NCBI GenBank assembly: GCA_965119665.1
Contig: OZ221974.1
Coordinates: forward strand, 1,364,001 to 1,428,000
From: Dialister sp900541485
GTDB lineage: Bacteria; Bacillota; Negativicutes; Veillonellales; Dialisteraceae
Reading direction: 5' to 3'
DNA: 64,000 nucleotides
A program made the position numbers and the translations under genes. This document shows positions 41,887 through 50,553 of the stretch, one piece after another. Under the pieces are notes generated by a model. That model was not told where the DNA came from and made no database searches. It worked only from the letters and a program-made list of their open reading frames with translations. Position 1 is the stretch's first letter; each line of letters starts with the position of its first letter.

Positions 41887-43404
41887 ATGAACAAAGGAAA
41901 GGTATATCTTATCGGAGCAGGTCCGGGAGATCCCGAACTTTTAACACTGAAAGGGAAACGTTGTTTGGAAACGGCGGACGTTATCGTTGGAGATTATTTG
42001 GCGGATCGGAGAATTCTCCGCTTTGCCAATCCCGAGGCGGAATATATTTATGTGGGAAAGCAGTCGGGAAACCATACCATGACGCAGGAAGAAATCAGCC
42101 GTCTCCTTGCAGAAAAAGGGAAACAGGGAAAAGTTGTAGCTCGCTTAAAAGGGGGAGATCCCTTTGTGTTCGGCCGCGGCGGAGAAGAAATAGAGGTACT
42201 GAAGGAAGCGGGCGTTCCTTTTGAAGAGGTGCCGGGCATAACTTCAGCCATTGCTGCACCGGCTTATGCAGGAATTCCCGTCACCCACAGAAAAGTGGCA
42301 GCTTCTTTTGCTGTGGTGACGGGGCATGAAGACCCTACCAAGGGCAGGTCGGATGTCCACTTTGATAAATTGGCAGGGGCAGTAGATACATTGATATTTC
42401 TCATGGGTGTCGGAAGAGTTAAGCAGATTGCGGAAGAATTGATCAAAAACGGAAGAAGTGCCGATACGCCGGCTGCTTTCATACGTTGGGGAACCCGGCC
42501 GTATCAGGAAACGTATACCACTACATTAGGAGAAGCGGAAGAAGCGGTAAAACGTTTTGCCATCAAACCGCCTGCGGTTTTTGTAGTCGGTGAAGTGGTA
42601 AATCTCAGAGAAACACTCCAGTGGTATGACAACAAGCCTCTTTTCGGGAAGCATATATTAATTACCCGTTCCCGTACACAGGCTTCCCGTATGACAAAGG
42701 TATTGGAAGATTTGGGCGCATTTTGCACAGAAATTTCATCCATCAAAATTGAAATCCCCGGAGACGGTTGGAAAAGTATAGATAAAGGCATAGAGCATGT
42801 CAAGGAGTATGACTGGATTGTTTTTACAAGCCAGAACGGGGTAGATGCCTTTTTCGGCAGGCTTAATGAAAAAGGACTGGACAGCCGTGCTTTAGGCTGT
42901 GCCAAAATAGCAGTCATCGGGCCGGCAACAGATAAACAGCTCCGCCGTTATGGATTAAAGGCTGATTGTGTGCCGGAGAAATACAAGGCCGAGGATTTAT
43001 TGGAGGCCATGAAACAACTGATTAAGCCGGGAGAAAAAATCTTCCTGCCCCGTGCAAAAGTGGCGAGAAGCGTTTTACCTGACGGCCTGGCAGAGGCAGG
43101 TTGTACGGTCGATGTGGCGGAAGCTTATCAGACAGTTTGCGATGTGGAAAACAAAGAAAAATTAAAAGAACTTCTTATCCGTAAAGAAGTAGATATTATC
43201 ACATTTACAAGTTCATCTACCGTGCATAATCTTATAGGACAGATAGAAGGGAAGACAGAACTTTTGGAAAATGTATCCCTTGCCTGCATCGGGCCGATTA
43301 CGGCAGATGCCTGCCGGGAATATCACTTAAATCCCGATATTATTTCAGATGTATTTACAATTGAAGGTTTAGCCGGTGCTATTGTGAAGGGAGTTGACCG
43401 CTAA
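41887..43404 (+). CDS. cobA-hemD: Fused uroporphyrinogen-III C-methyltransferase / uroporphyrinogen-III synthase
   Basis: From ATG 41887 (GAGGAG upstream) this encodes 505 residues in two domains. Residues 1 to about 245 are SUMT: VYLIGAGPGDPELLTLKG, VARLKGGDPFVFGRGGEE, VPGITSAIAAPAYAGIPVTHR, and the end PPAVFVVGEVV. Residues about 255-505 are the HemD type: LITRSRTQASRMTKVLEDLGA, DWIVFTSQNGVDAFF, AVIGPATDKQL, ITFTSSSTVHNLI and ACIGPITADACREY. It makes uroporphyrinogen III and methylates it to precorrin-2, the branch point to siroheme and cobalamin. Such fusions occur in Firmicutes. Confidence 0.95.
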   Translation: MNKGKVYLIGAGPGDPELLTLKGKRCLETADVIVGDYLADRRILRFANPEAEYIYVGKQSGNHTMTQEEISRLLAEKGKQGKVVARLKGGDPFVFGRGGEEIEVLKEAGVPFEEVPGITSAIAAPAYAGIPVTHRKVAASFAVVTGHEDPTKGRSDVHFDKLAGAVDTLIFLMGVGRVKQIAEELIKNGRSADTPAAFIRWGTRPYQETYTTTLGEAEEAVKRFAIKPPAVFVVGEVVNLRETLQWYDNKPLFGKHILITRSRTQASRMTKVLEDLGAFCTEISSIKIEIPGDGWKSIDKGIEHVKEYDWIVFTSQNGVDAFFGRLNEKGLDSRALGCAKIAVIGPATDKQLRRYGLKADCVPEKYKAEDLLEAMKQLIKPGEKIFLPRAKVARSVLPDGLAEAGCTVDVAEAYQTVCDVENKEKLKELLIRKEVDIITFTSSSTVHNLIGQIEGKTELLENVSLACIGPITADACREYHLNPDIISDVFTIEGLAGAIVKGVDR

Positions 43405-44390
43405 TGAAATTAAATACACTACGTCCCCGTCGTCTGAGGAGAACGGAAGCGATTCGCAGCATGGTAAGAGAGAATACCCTTGCTATCCAAGATTTTGTAT
43501 ATCCTATTTTTGTGGTTCCCGGAGAAAATATTAAAGAAGAAATTCCCAGTATGCCTAATTGTTACCATCTTTCTGTCGATCAGGCAGTGAAACAGGCGGA
43601 AGAAATTTATAAGCTCGGAATTCCGGCGGTAGAAGTTTTCGGACTTCCCGCTTATAAAGATGATACCGGTTCTTCTGCATGGGATATGACAAGCCCCGTA
43701 CAAAGGGCAATTCAAGCCATAAAAAAAGAAATTCCCGATCTCCTTATCGTCGGCGATGTATGTCTCTGCCAGTACACCAATTCAGGCCACTGCGGACAAC
43801 TGTGCGGGCATGAGGTGGACAATGATCCGACATTGGAACTTCTTGCGAAAGTTGCCGTTTCCCAAGCTGAGGCGGGAGCGGATATCATCGCACCCTCCGA
43901 TATGATGGACGGAAGAATTGCCGTCTTGAGAGAAGCATTGGATGCCAATCAGTTCAAGAATGTATCGATTATGTCCTATGCGGTTAAATATGCATCCGCT
44001 TATTACGGCCCGTTCCGTGATGCTGCGGATTCGGCGCCCCAGTTTGGCGACAGAAGAGGGTATCAGATGGACCCGGCCAATATCAGGGAAGCGATGAAAG
44101 AAGTGGAACTTGATATGGAAGAAGGTGCGGATATTATTATGGTGAAACCCGCGCTGGCCTATCTTGATGTAGTTTCCCGGGTACGTGAGAAAATTAACCG
44201 TCCTGTCGCTGTTTACAATGTAAGCGGAGAGTACGCCATGGTCAAAGCGGCTGCCCAAAACGGCTGGATTGACGAAAAAAGAATTGTCATGGAGTCCCTG
44301 CTCTGTATGAAACGGGCCGGTGCCGATATTATTATTTCTTATCACGCAATCGATGTAGCTAAGTGGCTGAGGGAGGAATACGGAAAATGA
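43404..44390 (+). CDS. hemB: Delta-aminolevulinic acid dehydratase (porphobilinogen synthase)
   Basis: The 328-residue enzyme joins two aminolevulinates. LRPRRLRRTEAIRSMVRENTL, DVCLCQYTNSGHCG (a Zn-type cysteine site), IAPSDMMDGRI, SIMSYAVKYASAYYGPFRDAADSAPQFGDRRGYQMDP (with one active-site Lys) and ADIIMVKPALAYLDVVSRVRE (Schiff-base Lys) define it. The ATG overlaps the preceding TAA by one base and its stop overlaps hemL by 4. Confidence 0.97.
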   Translation: MKLNTLRPRRLRRTEAIRSMVRENTLAIQDFVYPIFVVPGENIKEEIPSMPNCYHLSVDQAVKQAEEIYKLGIPAVEVFGLPAYKDDTGSSAWDMTSPVQRAIQAIKKEIPDLLIVGDVCLCQYTNSGHCGQLCGHEVDNDPTLELLAKVAVSQAEAGADIIAPSDMMDGRIAVLREALDANQFKNVSIMSYAVKYASAYYGPFRDAADSAPQFGDRRGYQMDPANIREAMKEVELDMEEGADIIMVKPALAYLDVVSRVREKINRPVAVYNVSGEYAMVKAAAQNGWIDEKRIVMESLLCMKRAGADIIISYHAIDVAKWLREEYGK

Positions 44391-45685
44391 TTGACTTAAC
44401 TCTTTCAAAAAAAGCATTTGAAGAAGCCAGAAAATATATGCCCGGCGGAGTAAACAGTCCTGTCCGGTCATATCCTCATATGGATTGTCCGCCTCCTTTT
44501 ATTGCCTCCGCAAAGGGAGCACATATTACCGATATTGACGGGAATACCTATGTAGATTATGTAGGTTCCTGGGGGCCTATGATTTTGGGGCATGCGTATC
44601 CGAAGGTCATTAAGGCGATTCAAAAAGCGGCAGAAAAAAGTACCAGCTATGGAGCACCCACCGAAATTGAAACGGAGCTGGCAGCACTGGTGACAAAAAT
44701 TTATCCGTCCATTGAAAAAATGCGTCTTGTATCTTCCGGGACAGAGGCTACAATGAGTGCACTTCGCGCAGCCCGGGGATTTACGGGAAGAGATAAAATA
44801 TTAAAATTTGCAGGCTGCTATCACGGGCATGGAGACAGTCTCCTCGTAAAAGCAGGTTCCGGTGCGGCAACCTTCGGCAGTCCTGACAGTGCAGGTGTCA
44901 CCAAAGGCACGGCGAAAGACACGGTAGTCGTTCCTTATAATGATATACAGGCATTTTCAAAAAAGATGGAAGAGGAAGGCGATGAAATAGCTGCCGTTAT
45001 TGTAGAGCCTGTGGCAGGAAATATGGGATGTGTTCTTCCTGTAGAAGGATTTTTGGAAACACTGCGCCGGGAAACGGAAAAACATGGAACGGTTTTGATA
45101 TTTGATGAAGTAATGTGCGGATTCCGTACGGCACTTCACGGAGCACAGGACTTTTACCATATCAAACCGGATATGACCTGTCTCGGAAAAATTATCGGCG
45201 GCGGACTTCCTGCGGCGGCTTACGGAGGAAAACGGGAAATAATGAACTGCATAGCCCCCGACGGATCGGTGTACCAGGCAGGTACTTTGTCGGGAAATCC
45301 CCTGGCTGTTACGGCAGGACTGGAAACGTTAAAGGAAATCTGTTCTATTCCCGATTTCCATAAAACACTGGAAGAAAAAACAAAAAAAATTATTGACGGC
45401 TGGAAAAATGCGGCAAAAGAGGCCGGAGTATCAGTGGAAATCCACCAATCCGGTTCCATGTTCTGTCTCTTCTTCAGTGATAAGCCGGTATTGAATTATG
45501 AAGACTCTTGTGCCTGTGACAGTAAAAAATTCAAAGCCTGGTTTTTGTCCATGCTGAATCAGGGCATTTATCTTGCACCTTCACCGTTTGAAACCCTGTT
45601 TGTTTCCTACGCTCACAGTGATGAAGATATAGAAAGAACCGTTAAAGCGGCAAGTATTGCCATGAGAGAAGCGGCCAAGGCATAA
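44387..45685 (+). CDS. hemL: Glutamate-1-semialdehyde 2,1-aminomutase
   Basis: From ATG 44387 (GAGGAAT upstream) this encodes 432 residues. It isomerises glutamate-1-semialdehyde to aminolevulinate. YMPGGVNSPVRSY, YVDYVGSWGPMILGHAYP, SSGTEATMSALRAARGFTGRDKILKFAGCYHGHGDSLLV, FDEVMCGFR and the PLP lysine in LGKIIGGGLPAAAYGG are typical. A start at 44363 within hemB has no RBS. It closes the operon and a terminator follows. Confidence 0.97.
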   Translation: MIDLTLSKKAFEEARKYMPGGVNSPVRSYPHMDCPPPFIASAKGAHITDIDGNTYVDYVGSWGPMILGHAYPKVIKAIQKAAEKSTSYGAPTEIETELAALVTKIYPSIEKMRLVSSGTEATMSALRAARGFTGRDKILKFAGCYHGHGDSLLVKAGSGAATFGSPDSAGVTKGTAKDTVVVPYNDIQAFSKKMEEEGDEIAAVIVEPVAGNMGCVLPVEGFLETLRRETEKHGTVLIFDEVMCGFRTALHGAQDFYHIKPDMTCLGKIIGGGLPAAAYGGKREIMNCIAPDGSVYQAGTLSGNPLAVTAGLETLKEICSIPDFHKTLEEKTKKIIDGWKNAAKEAGVSVEIHQSGSMFCLFFSDKPVLNYEDSCACDSKKFKAWFLSMLNQGIYLAPSPFETLFVSYAHSDEDIERTVKAASIAMREAAKA

Positions 45686-45701
45686 AAAAATTAGTAAAAA
45701 G

Positions 45702-45734
45702 AAAAAGAGATTTCGCAGAGGAATCTCTTTTTTT
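45702..45734 (+). terminator. Terminator of the hem operon
   Basis: AAAAAGAGATT (45702-45712) pairs with AATCTCTTTTT (45722-45732), followed by more T. Confidence 0.88.
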
Positions 45735-45754
45735 ACTTATATACATTATGGACA

Positions 45755-45786
45755 ATAAAAAAGACGATGACCGGAGTCGTCGTCTT
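45755..45786 (-). terminator. Terminator of rpsT
   Basis: On the minus strand AAGACGACGA (45786-45777) pairs with TCATCGTCTT (45770-45761) with one G-U pair, followed by T. Confidence 0.85.
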
Positions 45787-45802
45787 GCTGACAGAAAATA
45801 AA

Positions 45803-46150
45803 TTATTTCTGTTCTTCCAAAGCTTCTTTATAAGCTTCTTTAGCTTCTTCCCTTGCTTCTTCAGCAGCTTCCTTAGCTTCTAAAGCTTTTTCGGCAGCGA
45901 TAGCAGCATTGACACTTGCGTTCAGACGGGATTTTTTGCGGGCTGCAGCATTCTGATGGAGAATACCTTTACGGGCTGCTGTGTCGATGACGCTCTGGGC
46001 ATTACGGAAAGCAGCGTCCTTCTCTTCGCTGTTAGCAGCAGCAACAGCTTTCTTCATGGCACCACGAATCTGGGAACGGACAGCAGCATGAGCTGCTCTT
46101 TTTTTCGCATCAGTTCTCATGGTTTTCATATTGGCTTTAATTTGTGGCAA
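45803..46150 (-). CDS. rpsT: 30S ribosomal protein S20 with extended C-terminal tail
   Basis: A TTG start at 46150, after GGGAGGTGA, gives 115 residues beginning MPQIKANMKTMRTDAKKRAAH, the normal S20 start. The core RSQIRGAMKKAV, RNAQSVIDTAARKGILHQNAAARKKSRLNA matches the family. S20 proteins usually have about 85-90 residues; here a further run of about 30 residues, nearly all Ala, Glu and Lys (AAEKALEAKEAAEEAREEAK...), forms a probable charged helix. A GTG at 46159 is in frame but overlaps the RBS. S20 binds 16S rRNA early in assembly. Confidence 0.94.
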   Translation of the reverse strand: MPQIKANMKTMRTDAKKRAAHAAVRSQIRGAMKKAVAAANSEEKDAAFRNAQSVIDTAARKGILHQNAAARKKSRLNASVNAAIAAEKALEAKEAAEEAREEAKEAYKEALEEQK

Positions 46151-46187
46151 TTGTTTCACCTCCCGTCTGTTTCATTCATACCATGTC

Positions 46188-46216
46188 ATTCTAACATGTT
46201 TTTATGGCATTGGCAA
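46188..46216 (-). promoter_or_regulatory. Promoter of rpsT
   Basis: On the minus strand TTGCCA (46216-46211), 17-bp spacer, TAGAAT (46193-46188) preceded by TGT (extended -10). It lies about 38 bp upstream of the TTG start. Confidence 0.65.
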
Positions 46217-46331
46217 GAAATGAATTTCATCGAAATACGGTTTGTATAAAAAATAAGGATTCGCTAAAATATAAAAAGTAACAGAAATAAAATGCAGAGC
46301 ATATAAAAATACATAAGGAGGAACTTCCGCT

Positions 46332-46706
46332 ATGTATATAGGACTTGATCTCGTTAAAGTCACCCGGTGGCAGAGGATTTGTGAAAAATTTCCCAGCCGT
46401 CTGGAAAAAATATTTACCAAAGAAGAAAGAAATCATTGTGATGCCAAAGGCAAGCGCAGTGCCGATTCGTATGCAGCACTTTGGGCGGTCCGGGAAGCAG
46501 CAGGAAAAGCACTGGGGACCGGAATTTTAGGAAGCGGCTTTGGTGATGCATACCTTACATGGACGGAATGGGGCATGCCGCAGCTTCATTTGCAGGGAAA
46601 GCTACGGGAAAGAGCGGAAACGCTCGGAGTTACCGATATAGCGGTTTCCATATCTCACGAAGACGGCATGGCAGCAGCGGTGGTTGTGATGGAGGCGAAG
46701 TCATGA
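46332..46706 (+). CDS. acpS: Holo-[acyl-carrier-protein] synthase
   Basis: The 124-residue phosphopantetheinyl transferase activates AcpP. YIGLDLVKVTRW near the start (the GxD metal site), FTKEERNHC, and SYAALWAVREAAGKALGTGI with the WAxxEAxxKA motif are present, then VSISHEDGMAAAVVV at the end. Start ATG 46332 follows AAGGAGG with a rather long 10-nt spacing. It overlaps nnr by 4 nt, a common Firmicute pair. Confidence 0.93.
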   Translation: MYIGLDLVKVTRWQRICEKFPSRLEKIFTKEERNHCDAKGKRSADSYAALWAVREAAGKALGTGILGSGFGDAYLTWTEWGMPQLHLQGKLRERAETLGVTDIAVSISHEDGMAAAVVVMEAKS

Positions 46707-48226
46707 TAATAACAACGGCGGAAGAATCGAAACAGCTGGATAGAGAGGCCATGGAAATATGGGGGCTCCCCGAAAAAGTATTGATGGAAAATGCCGGGGC
46801 GTCCCTGACCTCTCTTATGAATGAACGGATTGTTTGGAAAGATTCCGGGACGGTCATTCTTTGCGGAACAGGAAATAACGGGGGTGACGGATTTGTCATT
46901 GCCCGTTATGCTTACGGGTACGGTGCGGATGTGACGGTTTTGCTCATGGGAAATGAAGAACATACGAGTGAAGCCTCTTTGATGTACAAACATATCATAG
47001 AAAAGATGGGGATTCCCGTTATCTCTATAGAAAAAGCGGAAGAAGCACTTCCTTATTTCCAAAAAGCAGACATACTTGTCGATGCACTGATTGGCACAGG
47101 TATTCACAGTGAAGTTACGGGAGAAAAAGCAAAAGTAATTGCTTTTGTGAATGATGCGAACGCCCTTGTCATTTCTGTTGATGTTCCAAGCGGTATGAAT
47201 GCAGATACAGGTGAGGCAGAGGGAATCTCGGTAAAAGCTGATTTTACGGTAGCGTTGGGGTCGGTTAAGAGAGGTCATGTGCTGTATCCGGGGAAAGAAT
47301 ATACAGGAGAATTGCTTTATTCTCCTATCGGGATTCCTGATGAGGCGAGAAAAAAATATCCGCTACGACAAACGGAAGCGGAAGACCTGAGAATGTGGCT
47401 GCCCGTGCGAAATCCGGTTTCCCATAAGGGGAATTTCGGGTTTGTCGGCATTATTGCAGGTTCATGCGGTATGGAGGGGGCAGCTTTACTGGCGGCCCGG
47501 GGAGCACTTCGCAGCGGTGCGGGAAAAATTTCTTTACTCACCGTAGAAAAAGCGGCAGCGGTCCTAGCAGGTAAAACACCGGAAATTATGGTTTCTGCGG
47601 CAGGGAAAGAAGAATACTTTACGGAAAATGATACGGAATATGTTTTGGAGCGGATGCACAGCTTCGACACAGTGGCGATAGGGCCGGGAATGGGAAGAAC
47701 GGAAGAAACACAAAAGTTTATAGCATCCCTGGTTACCCGCTATGAAGAAACGATTGTGGCCGATGCGGACGCTTTATTTGCCATAGCGGAAAAAGTAGAA
47801 TTGAAAAATTGCCCGGGACAATTAATTCTTACGCCCCATGTAGGAGAATTTTCCAAATTGACGGGATTTACGGCAAAAGATATAGAAACCCATAGAATCG
47901 ACGTTGCTGTCGATTTTGCGAGAGAAAATCAGGTGGTACTCGTTTTAAAGGGGGCGCCCACAGTCGTTGCTTTGCCTGACGGGAGGGCGTGGATCAATCC
48001 GACGGGAAATCCCGGAATGGCGGCAGGAGGTATGGGTGACACCTTGACGGGAATCATAGCCTCTTTGGCAGGACAAGGTCTTGGCGCGGAAAAAGCGGCG
48101 GTGGCAGGTGTTTATTTGCACGGATATGCCGGTGATATTTTAAAAGAATCTGCAGATGATGGGTATACAGCAAGTGACCTGGCCTGCAAACTTCCCGAAG
48201 CAAAGAGACGGGTGGTGACAGAGTGA
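46703..48226 (+). CDS. nnr: Bifunctional NAD(P)H-hydrate repair enzyme Nnr
   Basis: From ATG 46703 (GGAGGCG) this encodes 507 residues. The N-terminal YjeF_N epimerase domain (about 1-215) has MENAGASLTSLMNE, CGTGNNGGDGFVIARYAYGYG and VSVDVPSGMNADTG. The C-terminal YjeF_C/carbohydrate kinase-like dehydratase domain (about 230-500) has GNFGFVGIIAGSCGMEGAALLAARGALRSGAGKIS, ALAIGPGMGRTEETQ (here VAIGPGMGR), LTPHVGEFSKLTG, LKGAPTVVA and GNPGMAAGGMGDTLTGIIASL. It repairs damaged NADH and NADPH. It overlaps both neighbours by 4 nt. Confidence 0.95.
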   Translation: MIITTAEESKQLDREAMEIWGLPEKVLMENAGASLTSLMNERIVWKDSGTVILCGTGNNGGDGFVIARYAYGYGADVTVLLMGNEEHTSEASLMYKHIIEKMGIPVISIEKAEEALPYFQKADILVDALIGTGIHSEVTGEKAKVIAFVNDANALVISVDVPSGMNADTGEAEGISVKADFTVALGSVKRGHVLYPGKEYTGELLYSPIGIPDEARKKYPLRQTEAEDLRMWLPVRNPVSHKGNFGFVGIIAGSCGMEGAALLAARGALRSGAGKISLLTVEKAAAVLAGKTPEIMVSAAGKEEYFTENDTEYVLERMHSFDTVAIGPGMGRTEETQKFIASLVTRYEETIVADADALFAIAEKVELKNCPGQLILTPHVGEFSKLTGFTAKDIETHRIDVAVDFARENQVVLVLKGAPTVVALPDGRAWINPTGNPGMAAGGMGDTLTGIIASLAGQGLGAEKAAVAGVYLHGYAGDILKESADDGYTASDLACKLPEAKRRVVTE

Positions 48227-49113
48227 TTTCACGGATAGCAAAACTCCTGTTTTTGATTTGCTCCCTTCTTTTTGCAGCCTTCCTTTTTGAAGGAGGTTTT
48301 GAACCGGGAGCGGTATTTCATGAATCGGGAAAATCGGAGGGTGATCTTGTTATCCGTATGCTTGATGTAGGACAAGGAGATGCGATACTGCTTGAAAAGG
48401 ACGGAAAGTTCGCACTGATTGACAGCGGAGACGTAACCGCCCGTCCTAAAATGAAAGCCTATTTAGAGAAATATCACGTAAAAAACATGGAATCCGTTGT
48501 AATTACACATCCCCATGCCGATCATATCGGAGGTATGCTGATGGTTTTTGCCAAGGCAGATATAAAACAAATATATGACAACGGTGATCCTATTTCCTCG
48601 TATATCTACCATACCTATCAAAAAGTGATAGAAAATAATCATATTCCCCGACGGGTATTACAGGGGAAAGATAAGGTGGAACTGCTTCCGGGGGTGCCCT
48701 TTGAGGTCGTCGGTTCTCTTCAGAAAAGCAAGGAAAGAAATACGGGATCGCGGCAAAACAATAACAGTATTGTAGGCAGACTGAAATATAAAGGATTCAC
48801 CATGCTGTTCACCGGAGATGCGGAAGCGGAAGAAGAAAATTCTATTTTGGAAAGCGGGGCAGATATCAAAAGTATCGTTCTTAAGGTCGGTCATCATGGG
48901 AGTAAAACATCAACGACGAAAAAGTTTTTAGACGCTGTATCACCGCGGGAAGCATTTATATCCTGCGGAGCCGGCAACAGCTACGGGCATCCCAACCGCA
49001 GTGTTCTTGCCCGCATTGAAAAAGCAGGGAGCCGTGTATACAGAACGGACAGAGACGGAACGATTACATTGCGTTCTGACGGAAAACGTTATCAGATAGA
49101 AAAGGAGCATTAA
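48223..49113 (+). CDS. ComEC-like MBL-fold hydrolase, membrane-anchored or secreted
   Basis: A GTG start (ATG-free overlap GTGA with nnr) gives 296 residues. A hydrophobic N-terminus (about 7-25) suggests export. The metallo-beta-lactamase fold motifs HPHADHIGG, MLFTGDAEAEEE, LKVGHHGSKTSTT and FISCGAGNSYGHPN match the stand-alone relatives of the ComEC C-terminal nuclease domain. The ComEC channel domain is missing. Members may degrade DNA or be other phosphodiesterases outside the membrane; the substrate here is unproven. Confidence 0.88.
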   Translation: MISRIAKLLFLICSLLFAAFLFEGGFEPGAVFHESGKSEGDLVIRMLDVGQGDAILLEKDGKFALIDSGDVTARPKMKAYLEKYHVKNMESVVITHPHADHIGGMLMVFAKADIKQIYDNGDPISSYIYHTYQKVIENNHIPRRVLQGKDKVELLPGVPFEVVGSLQKSKERNTGSRQNNNSIVGRLKYKGFTMLFTGDAEAEEENSILESGADIKSIVLKVGHHGSKTSTTKKFLDAVSPREAFISCGAGNSYGHPNRSVLARIEKAGSRVYRTDRDGTITLRSDGKRYQIEKEH

Positions 49114-49116
49114 GCA

Positions 49117-49350
49117 ATGACTCGTAAAGAACCGCAGACAGGCGAGATTTGGAAACATTTTAAAGGAAATTTATATCTCATTCTGACGACAGCGACCCAT
49201 AGCGAGACAAGAGAATCTTATGTCGTATATAAAGCACTTTATGGCGATTATAAGGACTATATACGTCCTCTTTCGATGTTTATGGAGCCTGTGGACTATA
49301 AAAAATACCCGGAAGCGGCACAGAAATTCCGGTTTGAAAAATATAAATGA
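49117..49350 (+). CDS. DUF1653 domain protein
   Basis: The 77-residue protein reads IWKHFKGNLYLILTTATHSETRESYVVYKALYGDYKDYIRPLSMFMEPVDYKKYP, a nearly complete DUF1653 (the family core is HFKGxxYxVLxxAxHSETxExxVVYxxLYG). The function of this family is not known. It follows the MBL hydrolase after 3 nt with AAAGGAG upstream and is the last gene of the acpS operon. Confidence 0.9.
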   Translation: MTRKEPQTGEIWKHFKGNLYLILTTATHSETRESYVVYKALYGDYKDYIRPLSMFMEPVDYKKYPEAAQKFRFEKYK

Positions 49351-49501
49351 CAGAAACCGTACCGTGGAGATAGCGAAAAAGAGCAATCAAGCATGAAAAA
49401 ATATCACTTTTCATCTGATTTAAAGTGTGATAAATTGATGAAATAATAAAGTATATGCTTTATTAAAAAAAGAAAAAATAAAAAAGAAAAGAGGTAGAAC
49501 C
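49351..49501. other. Intergenic region before ddh
   Basis: About 150 bp. It holds two imperfect dyads: TATCACTTT with AAAGTGTGATA (49403-49431) and TAAAG/CTTTA around TATATG (49447-49462). Either could be operator-like. No clear sigma-70 promoter or terminator could be named. Confidence 0.4.
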
Positions 49502-50488
49502 ATGAGTATTAAAATCGGAATTGCCGGTTATGGGAATATTGGCCGCGGTGTGGAAACTGCATTGCAGGATCAGAAAGATATGGAACTGGCAGCTGTATTT
49601 ACACGGAGGGACCCGGAAACAATAAAAATCATTACAGAAGGTGTTCCCGTGATTTCCGCCGACAGAATCAAGGAATGGAAAGACAAATTGGATGTCCTCA
49701 TTTTATGCGGAGGAAGTGCGACCGATTTACCGCACCAGACACCGGAATATGCGAAATATTTCAATGTGATTGATACCTTTGACACTCACGCAAAAATTCC
49801 GACCCATTTTGAAGCAGTTGACAAAGCTGCCAAGGAAAATGGAAAGGTAGCAATGATTTCCGTGGGCTGGGACCCGGGATTATTTTCTCTTGCCAGATTA
49901 TATGGAAACGTCATTCTTCCTGACGGGGAAGACTATACCTTCTGGGGCAAAGGGGTTTCGCAGGGCCATTCTGATGCAATACGCAGAATCAAAGGCGTAA
50001 AAAATGCGAAGCAATATACTTGCCCGGTAGAAAGTGCTATCGAAGCCGTCAGAAATGGAGAATGCCCGGAGCTTACCACAAGAGATAAGCATACAAGAGA
50101 ATGCTTTGTCGTCCTCGAACAGGGAGCAGATCCTGATTTCGTGGAAAAAGAAATAAAAACAATGCCTAATTATTTTGCAGAATATGATACGACAGTCCAT
50201 TTTATTTCCGAAGAAGAATTTAAAGCGAACCATCAGGGACTTGCTCACGGCGGACTTGTATTCAGAACAGGAAAAACAGGAGTAAAGAAAGAAAATAAGC
50301 ATGTCATTGAATTTAAACTGACACTTGACTCCAATCCGGAATTTACCACCCATGTAGTGGCCGCCTATGCAAGGGCAGTGGCGCGGTTGGCAAGAGAAGG
50401 ACAAACAGGCTGTAAGACCGTTTTTGATCTACCGCCGGCCTATCTGAGTGCCAAGAGTGATGAAGAACTCAGAAAGACACTTTTGTAA
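49502..50488 (+). CDS. ddh: Meso-diaminopimelate D-dehydrogenase
   Basis: The 328-residue NADPH enzyme aminates tetrahydrodipicolinate directly to meso-DAP, a one-step bypass in lysine and peptidoglycan synthesis. IGIAGYGNIGRGVETALQDQKDMELAAVFTRRDP at the Rossmann start, LCGGSATDLPHQTPEYAKYFNVIDTFDTHAKIP, ISVGWDPGLFSLARLYGNVILPDG and FWGKGVSQGHSDAIRRIKGVKNAKQYT are strong family marks. RBS AGAGGTAGA. It stands alone after the DUF1653 gene. Confidence 0.96.
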   Translation: MSIKIGIAGYGNIGRGVETALQDQKDMELAAVFTRRDPETIKIITEGVPVISADRIKEWKDKLDVLILCGGSATDLPHQTPEYAKYFNVIDTFDTHAKIPTHFEAVDKAAKENGKVAMISVGWDPGLFSLARLYGNVILPDGEDYTFWGKGVSQGHSDAIRRIKGVKNAKQYTCPVESAIEAVRNGECPELTTRDKHTRECFVVLEQGADPDFVEKEIKTMPNYFAEYDTTVHFISEEEFKANHQGLAHGGLVFRTGKTGVKKENKHVIEFKLTLDSNPEFTTHVVAAYARAVARLAREGQTGCKTVFDLPPAYLSAKSDEELRKTLL

Positions 50489-50506
50489 TGCCTGTAAAGT
50501 ATCGTC

Positions 50507-50536
50507 TTGACAATTGACGGCTATATAGTGTATTCT
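50507..50536 (+). promoter_or_regulatory. Promoter of the tRNA-Ser gene
   Basis: TTGACA (50507-50512) and TATTCT (50531-50536) are spaced by 18 bp; the tRNA starts 18 bp later. Confidence 0.65.
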
Positions 50537-50553
50537 ACTTAAGTCAGCTATGC

